The notes under the pieces: model-generated
The model's database searches: none
The model's input: the letters and a program-made list of their open reading frames with translations, nothing else
Told to the model about the DNA's origin: nothing
Shown: piece by piece, positions 32,990 to 43,013 of the stretch
Position numbering within the stretch: the first letter of the stretch is position 1
How the letters are laid out: the number at the start of each line of letters is the position of its first letter
Source: Strongylocentrotus droebachiensis
Lineage: Eukaryota > Echinodermata > Echinoidea > Camarodonta > Strongylocentrotidae
Direction of reading: 5' to 3'
Assembly (NCBI GenBank): GCA_035222895.1
Contig: JAVYIG010000881.1
Coordinates: forward strand, 186,001 to 250,000
DNA: 64,000 bases
Made by a program: the position numbers and the translations under genes

Positions 32990-34085
32990 CTGCCCCCCCC
33001 CCCCCCGGCGGCGCATATTTTTTTTACACAACTGTTTAGCCACTTCAGTCAAATATACTGTGCAAACGACTAGAGACAGAGTCTAGCATTACCCTTGGCA
33101 GTTTTGTTGGATTGCTGGAGCTGTACATGTGTACATACTCGTTATTTGTTTCGGGTTAAATCTATCCTCTCTTCTCTTTCATTATGTATTTATGTGTTCT
33201 CCTTCAATCTATCCTCTTCTCTTTTGTCATGTATTTCTATTTTTCTCTTCAATCTATCCTTTTTCTCCTTCGTTATATATTTCTTTGTTTTTCCTCCAAT
33301 CTATCCCCATGCAAAGTTCTCCCTCGTTATGTATTTCTTTTGTTCTCCTTTATTCTAAACCTCTTCTCTTTTGTTTTATGTATTTCTTTGTTTCTCCTTC
33401 AATCTATCCTTTTCTCCTTCGTCATCTATTTCTTTAATTGTTTTAATCTGATAGATTCCCTTTCTCCTTCTTTATTGTATTTCCCTGTTTTTCCTTAGTC
33501 TAGATCTATGATCCTCTTAGCTCTTGAATTATGTATTTCTATGTTCTTCCTTTGACTTATCCTCTTCTCTTTCCTTATGTATTTCGTTCTTTTTCCTTCT
33601 CCATATCCTCTCCACTATCCTTGTTTTCCCCCTTTCTATCATATTCCCTTCCCTGGGTGTACGTGCTTAAACATAGTGCGCTGACGACATAGACTCTTTC
33701 ACCAGAGCACTTCTTGGAATTTTTTCGCGAAAATGGCTAAACAGTTGTGTAAAAAAAATATGCGCCCCCCGGCGAAAAAATATATGTTAAAATCAGCCAT
33801 AAATTCGCCCAAAATGTACTGAAAAACAGGGGCGTCCCCCCCCCAGCCACAAAAAATGTATTAACAATTTTATTTTAAAAAATATAAACAAATATGCCAA
33901 TGGCTGATCTAAAAAAGTGTCCTCTTACCCCCCCCCCCCCCCCCTCCCCCCCCCCAGCTTATTCAGCGGATGGCTGAGTCGTTGCGATATTTGTTGGGAC
34001 TAAAACAAAATATATATATATGTTCTCTTTCCCACCGTGTGCCCCCCGTGTGCCCCTCCGGCAAGAAATTCCTGGATCCGCCCCT
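32990..34085. mobile_element. GC-flanked insertion within the reverse transcriptase relic
   Basis: The reverse transcriptase C-terminus stops at RHAGGI near 32985 and resumes near 34085. The insert opens with poly-C (32992-33006), GGCGGCGCATATTTTTTTTACACAACTGTTTAGCCA. The reverse complement of that stretch occurs at 33733-33775 (TGGCTAAACAGTTGTGTAAAAAAAATATGCGC), bounding a 0.75-kb inverted unit. Its interior is a T-rich array of CTTCAATCTATCCTNTTCTCNTT units (33130-33640). Beyond it are more poly-C (33931-33958) and CTGGATCCGCCCCTG. Confidence 0.6.
33130..33640 (+). repeat. Pyrimidine-rich ~55-bp tandem array
   Basis: Units of the form TATGTATTTCTNTGTTNTTCCTNCAATCTATCCTCTTCTCTTT repeat roughly nine times. 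The hydrophobic open frames across it (33095-33498) result from the repeat. Confidence 0.65.
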
Positions 34086-34656
34086 GCTTCAGCTTGTCAA
34101 AATGCTAAATCTATCGATGTGTTTAAACGTATGTACACGGATAATTTTTGTAAACCTGTGTGATACAATGCCGATTCATTTACTGCATTGACATGGCTTA
34201 TTTCTCTCTCTCTCTCTCTCTCCATTTCCCTCTCCCCCTTTTCTTTCTTTCCCTCTCTCCTCCTTTACTTTTTACCAGTTTCCTTATATCTTTTCTCCTC
34301 TTCTTTTTTGGGTGATATTTTAATGCCTTTTATTAAAGTGATTTGATGTTTTTGTTTTGTTGTTTTGTGCTTCGTACTTCTTTTAATGCGTATTATGCTT
34401 TATATGTTAGTTTTATACTATTCTTACCTTTGCTTGTGAGCTTTGGTGATATTCATTATATACAATTCCGTGTACTACATTTTTATCCTGTTCAGGACCA
34501 TGATGTAAAACAGATTTTGTATCTACAATGTATATCTGATTCTTGTTATCCTGAATAAATATATTTCAATAAACACAATTAAAAAAATGTACATTGTGAT
34601 CACTGTATTTTCTTAAGAGACTTGTATGTACTATTATATCATCAATGTAGGACGTA

Positions 34657-35823
34657 ATGACACAATTAATGTCGAATACCCACTCCGGCAATCCAGGAGC
34701 TGAGAGTTTTCGTTACCAACTTCCGAAATATATAACTAATTTTGGTCTACGTATAGCCATACAACATCTTCACATTTCATACGAACGCTATGGAAAACAC
34801 GGTGAAGAAAACCGTATTGACTATGTTACAGACTTATTGTGTCATTTTTTACCTCATCTTGACAAGTTTACCTGTGAGCATTTTGTTACCATATATGAAT
34901 ACCCGCTACCAAGTGATGCACAGGCCCAAGATGACGCGGATAACGCCCAAATTTCCTGCCATGGCTTCCCAAACAAATCTACACACAGAAGAAGGGAGGA
35001 TTGAAGATGATCAGAATGAAAACAATTGCAAGACCTGTGGTATAATCACGACTACTACTAAAATCAGCTAATCAGACGACAACAGATAAAGCTCAAATCG
35101 ATTCCGACGCAAGCACAGAGAAAGATCAGAATTATAATGAACCTAATGGTCTTACAATAGATGATCAATTACGAGACTACATATCAAGATATCAGCTCCT
35201 GAGGGCATCAATGGTCACTCAAAATGCCCATTCAACCGATGTTTTGATTGTTGGTGATTCCATGGTAAAGGACATCAACCCTTCGAGGCTATCAAGAAGA
35301 CCCGTTAAGTGCAAAACATTCATAGGCGCTCGTATTGGAGATGTTTGTAACATTGTTTGTGAGCAAGCTATTCAGCAAAATGTTAAAGAAGTAATCCTTC
35401 ATCTAGGTTCGAATGATGTCACTTCACACGACACAGATGAGTTTGTTGCAAAACTTGAGTCCCTGGCAGAACAAATTTTCAAACTGACACCAGCCAAGAA
35501 AATAAGTGTCTCGATAATAACCCATCGTCGCGGAGAATCAGCAAGCGATTTTGAGAAAGTGCGCTGTATAAATGAAATGTTGAAACTTCTAGCCAATCGC
35601 CGCAGCTAAGGAGTCGTGGACAATGAAAACATCACGTCTGACACATCTCGCCGCTGATGGCGTACACTTAAACGGCTACGGTGTACGTGTATTGGCACAG
35701 AATATCATCGCATATCTTCGAGGATCCCGCCCTGTGTTTTGTCGTGACCAGTTTGCATCAGCTACTTTTTTAGTTTCAGATCCGGCTAGATTGGATAACG
35801 AACATCCTCGGCTCCAACCTTAA
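34657..35823 (+). pseudogene. ORF1 of a CR1-type element with SGNH/GDSL esterase domain
   Basis: The first stretch (34657-35004) is of unknown fold. A frame covering about 35090-35607 then reads DVLIVGDSMVKDINPSRL (block I, catalytic Ser in GDS), an intervening FIGARIGDVCNIV, and HLGSNDVTSHDTDEF (block with G-x-N-D). After a shift near 35607 it gives LAADGVHLNGYGVRVLAQNI, holding the catalytic Asp and His. These are the hallmark residues of SGNH hydrolases. An esterase domain in ORF1 is established for CR1-clade retrotransposons. It may act on lipids or esters, but its role in retrotransposition is not settled. At least two frameshifts are present. The endonuclease and reverse transcriptase of the same element follow directly. 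Confidence 0.8.
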
Positions 35824-35912
35824 TATCCTGATGTTCCGTCTTTTCAGACGACGAGCAAAGCGAAATTCCGCAAGAAAGCGCCCGACCGTGTTTTCCCGCG
35901 AGACTGGCTAGA

Positions 35913-38776
35913 TTGTCTTCAAACAGCCCGGAGACTCCTCAACAGTCACAGAGATTAGACAATAGTCATGAAGACATTGATTTAGTACATGGATGCATTC
36001 CAATTATTTCAGACATTGGGATCCGATTAGGTCATTTGAATATAAACTCCATTCCTGTTAAAATAGATCAATTGAGATTTATGGTAAAGAAATGTCCCTT
36101 TGATATTTTTACGATATCAAAGTCCCACTGTGACATGACGATATTGGACAATGACATTCATATCGAGGGCTTTGATATGATACGCAAAGACCGTACAAGA
36201 CATGGTGGCGGAGTGGTAATATACATTAAAAATAATATTCACTATTCTCAATGTTTAGATTTGTAAACAGAAATTGAATGTTTGTGGATACGGATGAAAC
36301 AAAATTTTCTTACTAAACCAGTTTCATTGTGTACTTTGTATAGGCCGCCAAATTCACCTCTTGAAATGTTTTGACAGGCTTGATGACATGTTGAATAACG
36401 CAATCAATCGAAGTGAATAAATCATTATACTTGGCGATTTTAATTGTGATCTACTCTCTTCGAATTGTGATTCATATATTCTCAAAGATTAAAGTCAGCT
36501 ATGTCAGGATTTCTCATGTACCAAATGATTAAGTCATCAACACGTATTACTTTGGTAACGCAAACTTTGATAGATCATATTTATACTAGCTGTCCGGAAG
36601 AACATATTAAATGTGGTATTATAAAACCCATCTCAGTGACTATTTTATGGTATATACAGTGATCGGCAGTAATAAACATAATGAAAGTGGAATGAATGTG
36701 ATAAAATATCGTAGTTAAACTAAGTTTAACAATGATGATTTCCTCAGTTCGTTTCACATGTTTACATTCTAGAAGTGCTGGGAATGTTCATAACGAAATC
36801 AAGTTCAGAAACTTAAAACATTTTAAGCAGGACAATTTTGTCAACGATCTTTTTAACTTAATTTTTAGTGAATTAGCATGTGTTAGTAACGTTGACACAG
36901 CTTGAAGATTATGGTACAATTAAGTAATGTCAGTAATTAATAAACATATGCCATATAAACGCAAAAGTATGAGGAAAAAACCCTCTCCTCTGATTACAGG
37001 TGAAATTATTACATTTTTGTTATTACAGTTTAACTCCTCAAGATTATGGAAAGAAATTTATCAGCCTGAAATTGTTGCCGAAAAACTGAACGACTACTTT
37101 ATTGATAGTGTTTCAGAACTCTTGGGAAATACAGATTGGATTGTCAGTGGAACCACAAGTCCAGATGCAATTGTCGGTTGTCCATTGTCACAGGAGAATT
37201 GTTATGACCTTGATCATGTTGATCGTCAAATGTTTGATATTCCTCCAATCACCTACGATTTTGTTGTAAAAGAAATTGATAGCCATTCCGTAAAAGAGAC
37301 GACAGGGCCTGAAGACTTCTCTGTTAAAATATTGAAAATGATGAAATATGCCGCAAATGTAATAGATGGTCTTATTTATAGTTTTAACCTTTCTTTGTCA
37401 AAAGGGCATTTTCCAAAAGCATGGTGCTTGGCCAAAATTCGCCCTATTTTTAAGGGCGGTGATCGATTATGTATATACAATTATCCATCAATATCCTTAT
37501 TGTCGATTGTTTCAATTTGTTGGAGAAATGGGTACAAAAGCATTTACATACATACCTATTCAAAAGCGATTTCTTCAGTGAAAGTCAATTTGGTTTTAGA
37601 CCAAAGCATTCATGTAAAAGTGCTCGTTTTTGTATGGTTGATCAATGGGTAACTGAAGTTGATAGGAGTACATTTTGTGAGGTAGCGTTTATTGATATGC
37701 GTAAAGCCTTTGATTCTGTTAACTATGATGTATTGCTTAACATACTTTCTATAAAAGGATGCCTTGAGAATGCATTGGCGTGGTTTAAATTTTACTTTTG
37801 CTTTAGGGATCAATTAACAGAAAAAGGGGGTAAATTATTCAATACAAGGTCAACTATATATGGGAGTACCACAAGGCTCGGTTTTAGGGCCCCTGTTGTT
37901 TACAATATATATTAATGATTTGGTTTCCAGTATAAAGTCAGGAAAAGTTGTCATGTTTGCTGACGATGCAACTCTGTATGTTAGTGGTAGTAATCTAGAC
38001 TCGGTTGAAAGTCAACTAAGTTCTGCAATGAATGAAGTTTACGAGTGGACATCTAAGAATATATAAGTACTATTTGATACAAACAGGAAAGTGGTTCTCG
38101 ACAACGATTAAATACCTTGCAGGATAACAAAAATATATGTTATAATTAATGGTACCTTATTAGAATGTGAATCTGAATATAAGTGTCTGGGGTGGCGATT
38201 GATGATACTCTGACATTCAAATATCACGTTACTTATATTGCAAAAGTCATGAAACAAAAACTTGGGTTAATTAGAAGAAATAAGTATATATTTAATGTTG
38301 ATCAACTCGAAAGATTATACTGGGGATTTATTCTCCCCCATGCATTATATTGTTCAACCGTTTGGTCATCTTCATCCGAATCAAACTACAAAATATTACA
38401 CACGCTACACAAGCGCGCAGCATATATTGTAAGTGGATATACTTGGGAAACCTCATCGGAAACAGTTGTTCGAATACTAGCCTGGCCTAATCTAAAAGAA
38501 CTGTTTAAGAAGTCAAAATTATGCATGGTGTATAAATGTGTAAGTGGGATAGCACCATCCCAGTTATGTAGTAAATTTGTTCTAAATGACAATGTGTCTA
38601 CACGTGTAACACGAAGCACTAACAGGTTATTATTACGTATCCCTCAATGTCAAACTCAATATTATCAGAGGACATTCGTATCAGTTAGTATAAATGAATG
38701 GAATTGTTTGTCTGATGAATGCCGATCTGCCCAGTCCTTAGCCATTTTTAAAAATAGTATCAAACCTGGCAATTAA
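35913..38776 (+). pseudogene. ORF2 of the CR1-type element: endonuclease and reverse transcriptase
   Basis: Near 36010-36266 the start of the apurinic-type endonuclease is visible (IRLGHLNINSIPVKIDQLRF, then HGGGVVIYIKNNI). A weak ILGDFNC-like stretch follows at about 36430. The reverse transcriptase spans 36927-38066 in three frames, with FNLSLSKGHFPKAWCLAKI, FFSESQFGFRPKHSC, CEVAFIDMRKAFDSVNYDV (first catalytic Asp), GVPQGSVLGPLLFTIYINDL and VVMFADDATLYVSGS (the ADD site). The C-terminal domain (38183-38776) reads RRNKYIFNVDQLERLYWGF to LHKRAAYIVSGYTW. Stops and shifts near 36265, 37560, 37870 and 38066 show that it is dead, although the element is close to full length. Confidence 0.8.
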
Positions 38777-38914
38777 TAGCTCATTTTGTATGGAGGTGGA
38801 GGAGAGGGGTTGCAGTGAGGTCGAATTCATGTTATGCTTGATTTGAATGTAATTTGTATTTTGTAAACAGGTGGTAAACAGGTAGAGTAGCTGAGTGCAT
38901 GTGAAGTAAGCGTG

Positions 38915-38970
38915 AGTGTGATGATGTGTGTGTGTGTGTGTGTGTGTGCGTGTGTGTGCGTGTGTGTATA
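38915..38970 (+). repeat. (TG)n microsatellite in the CR1 3' region
   Basis: TGTGTGTGTG with GTGCG interruptions runs from 38922 to 38969, about 150 bp after the reverse transcriptase stop. Confidence 0.9.
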
Positions 38971-39167
38971 TGTGTTAGCCTTCGTTACCCCTCTCATTTC
39001 TATATATAATATTATTTATTGTCATTTGTATGTTGTTTTTAAACAGAGCCCTCTTGTAAACCAGCCTATTTTAATGTTTTTAACAATGTTTCGTAATGAT
39101 TATGTAGCTGAACATGATACTCTGTATAACGATGCGAAATAAATATAAAAAAATACAAATAAATAAG

Positions 39168-39835
39168 AGACGAGTATGCGTGGCTCAGCAAAGTAGAGAC
39201 GGCTGTTGAAAAGGCTACCATGGAAGGCTTGATATCGTGGTCGTCCTACCACGCTGACACACACCGAGCTGTAATCCCACCTGCAGCAAGCAACGCACTA
39301 TTGCCTCTGTTTCTTGACAATGCACATTCCGCGACAATGATATGGCACTCCATGAACATCGTAAGGCAGCACTTCAGCACTTGAACCCAGGTCAAATTTC
39401 TGATCCTGCCGCTGACCAACCCCTGTATGCTCTTGACAAGGACATTCAATGGACCTGGCCAGACACTCACAGAGAGGATTACTTTGTGATCATGTTTGGT
39501 GGTCTAAACATCGAGATGGCCACGTTGAAGTTGTTGAAAGACAGTGGCTGAACAAACCCCCTTGTACAGGCTGACGTTGCAAGTTCCGGAACAGCAAATT
39601 CCTCCATACATACCAGCCATGTCACCAAGTTCCGCCATGCCCATCAGGTTACAGCAACAAGCCTTTTTACACTCCTCCAACAAGTTTATATTGATGCCAT
39701 TTATCCAGAGTGGTGCGTACATCGAGCACAGATCTGTGTCCACTTTGACTTCTGGCTTAAGACCCTTTCATTAGAGATTCTATTGCTGTCAAAATAGAGG
39801 CAACTTTTATTTAGTTATTCACTTTTGGGGCCTAA
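39168..39835 (+). pseudogene. Uncharacterised multicopy family, part 2 (middle region)
   Basis: This continues the protein of 29780-31380 after the retrotransposon nest. Frames give DEYAWLSKVETAVEKATMEG, ISWSSYHADTHRAVIPPAA, ALLPLFLDNAHSATMIWHSM, LNPGQISDPAADQPLYALDK, WPDTHREDYFVIMFGGLNIE, then TSHVTKFRHAHQVTATSL and FDFWLKTLSLEILLLS. The GGLHIEM-like and RHAHQVT motifs are the best-kept parts of the family. Two frameshifts are visible near 39330 and 39545. The similarity stops at about 39835, where the ~360-bp repeat also seen at 3335-4790 begins. The C-terminal third is missing here but is present, reversed, at 1-3165. Confidence 0.75.
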
Positions 39836-40130
39836 TTTGACTTCGACGTTTTCCTAATTGCAAATACATGAGTTATGGCGATCGCAAAGTATAACCAAAT
39901 GAATTGTCATCCCCGATTTAGTTTGAAATGACACCTTAAACGTATTTCTGGATTATTTGGTTTAAAAGTTAAGCCTGTTTGTACAATATACCATGCAGAC
40001 TGGCGGCAATTTTTGGATTTGACCTCTCAGGGTCATCAAAGGTCAAATCTGACTTCCCTCCACATCTGAAAATAAATCTAATGTTGAAAGCTAACTATGC
40101 TAGTAGTTTCATGTTTCTCTTAACAAGTGA
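39836..40130 (+). repeat. Single diverged unit of the 3335-4790 repeat
   Basis: It shares ACCAAATGAATTGNCATCCCC, TTTGAAATGACACCTTAAACG, TTGACCTCTCAGGGTCATCA and the right edge CTGACTTCCCTCCACATCTGAAAATAAATCT with the array near the left end of the window, in the same orientation. Confidence 0.85.
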
Positions 40131-42180
40131 AACCTTTTCTTGTTAAGCCGCTGGACTAATTTTGTAGAGGATAATAAATAATTATGGGCAAACAACGCTC
40201 TTTTGCATTTCAGATTCACGTGTACGAATATGTGAATTTCACATTAAACGGCTATCAACAAGCCTCTACGAAACCTACTTTTCTTAACTTACTTTTCGTT
40301 AAGATTAACCTCTTTATAGGGTATGCCAATAGAAGTAATAAATAATGATTACCTGTACTTCTTGAGGTTAATAGACAGTCTATTCACTGTGAATATGAAA
40401 GTGAATATGTTGAAGTATCATCGAGCATGCCTTTTTAGCACTCTCAACACATTTCCTATATTTTTCTCACAGTACACAACTGGTATCATCTGAATCAAGG
40501 CAGTAGATTGGATTACATTATCCTTAAGATAAAATGAGAAAAACAGCACTCTAAACATACAATTTGTTAATATTGCTAACGATATGTTGAGAAAAATGTA
40601 TGTGATTTTTAGTATTAAATGCTTTAGATAAGTCAATGCACACTCTCTTAAAATAGTTTGTAATTATGACTTCAAGTAGTGCTATTAAGGTAAAATATTT
40701 TGTTTGTAAGGTTGATTTTTTAAACGAGTGATGTTATTTTCTGTATATGTAATTAATCTATTATACGCCGGATACAAAAGTCCTTCAATCTCTAATATCT
40801 GCAAGAAGATCTAGCAATGGAATGCAAACAAATCTTTGATTTAAAGAGAAGGTTGAGTTCTGGGAAGAGGTGGAAATAATTTGTGAGCGTTATCATTCTT
40901 ATTATGCAAGTGTGGAAGAACATCAGATAAGACATGTTCCCTGAAAAGCATGGCTCTTCAAATGCCTTCATATTCTAAATATGTCATGTAACATCGTAAA
41001 AATCCAGGGTAGGATTTTTACGCCACGTGTTCGTGTAGTCCCATATACATCTTTCTGTGTACAGTGTTTGTAACTTTACCAAGACTTGGCCAAATTTCTT
41101 ATCATTTTGATGATTCCAGAACCTTGCAATACACACAAATTCTCATATGCTAGATGATCAACCTTTTCTGGTCGATTTCACACCGTTTCTTTCACAATGC
41201 AATCGCATGACCAGTACTCAACTTCATCTTTAAAGCCCCTCCAAAAAAAAAAAGGAACAACAATAGTAAAAACAAAAACAAACATGAACTACGATATAAT
41301 ATGAATACATACAAACGAATAAGTGGATACCGTTTGCATTCAGAAACTTAGCAGTTGCCTTGAAGACATTAGGTTCTGGTCTTTTAACAATAGACTTTGC
41401 CTTAATGAAAGAAAATCTGAAATGATCCACATTGCTTCCAAATTTAGAAACACCGATTCCTTCCTAGACTTGGTTACCGGAGAAGGGCAGTAAATACGTA
41501 CGGAACCTTGGGGGCTGTTTCTCAAAACCAACTCCATGACAGTCATATCTTTGTCGGCGACCTACGGAGATGTCATGAAGTGAATAAACCGTTTCACAAA
41601 GCCATGACAGACATGATATCGATATTTCGCGATACTAGCAGCTCAAGAACATAGTCTTTGTCACGATCCATTCGATTTATCACGAATAGCCTAAAAACAA
41701 GTTTTGGGGCTAAAATTGTTCAAAAAGAAATATATACATATAAATTCTCCTAAAATAAATAATAAATAGTGTCATTATCAAATGTAGATCATCAAACGAT
41801 TTGCATATTTTTGTAAACATTCTTAAATTTAAGAAAAACCGGTGAGTTTTTTTTCTCGACAGTCCAATCAAAGGTAGTTGAAGGATACCGTAATGTGATA
41901 GTTTATCAATACGTACTTTTTTTGTTTATTGTGACGAGGAATTTTAGGCAAAATACCTTTTCTCAGCCAGTTTTTATTCTAGAGTCTCATAAATACTCGT
42001 TATATAATTGATTTGATATTGAAAATATAATTTGGAAGAAGTAATTAGAGAGGAAATAATAATGCACATAGGCCCCAAAGGTATGATGGTAACCTAAGAA
42101 AAGACTATGGATCGACTATGGACAACGGTGTGTAACATTATTCTCTCTTTTATTTATATGTTATAGTTTAATGATTTGTG
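40130..42180. other. No recognisable gene
   Basis: AT-rich. A stretch at 40165-40260 (GAGGATAATAAAT, ATTCACGTGTACGAATATGTGA) resembles 24600-24680, so an old repeat is likely. TTTCACAAAGCCATGACAG at 41588 and TTTCTCAAAACCAACTCCATGACAG at 41517 suggest a small element, but no ends could be fixed. Confidence 0.4.
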
Positions 42181-42299
42181 ATTTAATGTTTATATTCAGC
42201 TTTTTTAAATTTGTGTATAATTTGTATTATCACTTCTTTACATTTGCATTTCGCATCCCAGAGAATTACGTACCGAACTCGTCTATATTTGTGAGCATT

Positions 42300-42500
42300 T
42301 TTTTTTTTTTTTTGTCCTCGAAAATTTGAAAAAATTGCACCCCCCCCCCTTTGAGCCCCAGGGGGGTGGGGGGGGGGGGGGGGGTGGGGGGAGGGGGCCC
42401 ATCTCCAAAAAAAGGTAAAATTAACGTTAAAAAATGTAAAGATACACATTTTTTTCCCCCTGGATCCCCCTGGATCCGCCACTGACGTCAACAATCTCTC
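42300..42500. repeat. Poly-T, poly-C and poly-G cluster
   Basis: T15 at 42299-42313, C10 near 42341 and a G-rich stretch at 42361-42396 with G14 occur within 100 bp, followed by CCCCCTGGATCCCCCTGGATCCGCC. This resembles other GC-run edges in the window (33958, 34070). Confidence 0.7.
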
Positions 42501-42589
42501 AAATTATTGAAAAATTGACCCCAACAGATCTAAAATTGCCATAACCTTCTCATATAAATTCCGTTTTGTATTTAAATCTCACAGTATCT

Positions 42590-43013
42590 TTATGTCATAA
42601 TTGCAAATAGCCATGCTAAATTTCATGCTCAAATGGCTATGCAAAACATAAATAGCGCCCTGTATAGTTCTGGAAATTGGCTTTCTTTCTGTGGCCGTAT
42701 CTCTATTGTGTCTTGGCAAACCCGTACCTTTTTTGGATTTAGATACTTGAAGATATGCCCTTTCCATCCAAATGCAAAATTATATACCCAAACGCTGACC
42801 GACTTTGCGAAAAATGCCCTCCAAATATGGAGTTTTCAAGAAAATTGAGATATAACTTCAACTTGCTCTAAAATTACGATCCTTATACCTACGTCACTAA
42901 AACTTGGCAGACACATGTAGCCATATACGTGGCAGTTGTTTGCTAAGTTTAATAAATTGTAATGACGTCAGTGCAAAGTTATCGCCCCAAAATGATGAAT
43001 TTACTATGCATTA
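42590..43013 (+). repeat. Dispersed repeat 'R', left piece of copy 1
   Basis: Homologous, reversed, to 57799-58090 plus 55400-55553. Shared blocks are ATAGCGCCCT, GAAATTGGCTTTCTTTCTGTGGC, AGATATGCCCTTT, ATAACTTCAACTTGCTCTAAA, TTATACCTACGTCA and GATGACGTCAGTGCAAA. It shows the unoccupied insertion site of the 2.2-kb transposon at CCTACGTCA (about 42889-42897). It is cut at 43012-43013 (TA) by the 8.76-kb insertion and resumes at 51778. It is non-coding as far as can be seen. Confidence 0.8.

Larger units (their letters stand above)
31540..34590 (+). pseudogene. CR1/L2-like reverse transcriptase relic
   Basis: Frames between 31540 and 32860 give, in order, NYRPISVVCHIAKLLEK, QYAFLPNHSTNTCLHRVIDD, CIDHELLLSKLNKYGI, GIPQGSILGPSLFLVFI, IYADDVVLY (the YADD active site), RLRINTNKSNVMML, IRYLGIEIDDRLSWDIHI and a C-terminal LQKRAARIVVGNFDYAINS. 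After a GC-rich insertion the same protein resumes near 34090 as VFKRMYTDNFCKPV. The 3' end lies near 34560-34590 (CCTGAATAAATATATTTCAATAAA). Frameshifts at about 32015 and 32575 and stops show it is dead. The 5' part (endonuclease) is missing. Confidence 0.75.
31381..39167 (+). mobile_element. 7.8-kb nest of two non-LTR retrotransposons
   Basis: The multicopy-family frame is cut at ...GCATCTGATACAGAC (31380) and resumes at AGACGAGTATGCGTGGCTC (39168). AGAC is duplicated (31377-31380, 39168-39171). The right end is A/T-rich (AAAAAAATACAAATAAATAAG), as at the 3' end of a non-LTR element. Inside lie a CR1/L2-like relic (about 31500-34590) and a longer CR1-type element with an esterase domain (about 34600-39167). 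The first probably inserted near the 5' end of the second. A third, GC-rich insertion sits inside the first (32990-34085). Confidence 0.65.

Noticed and set aside
33095..33498. Overlapping hydrophobic open frames that look like membrane proteins
   Set aside because: They translate a pyrimidine-rich ~55-bp tandem repeat; the hydrophobicity follows from the T-rich codons.
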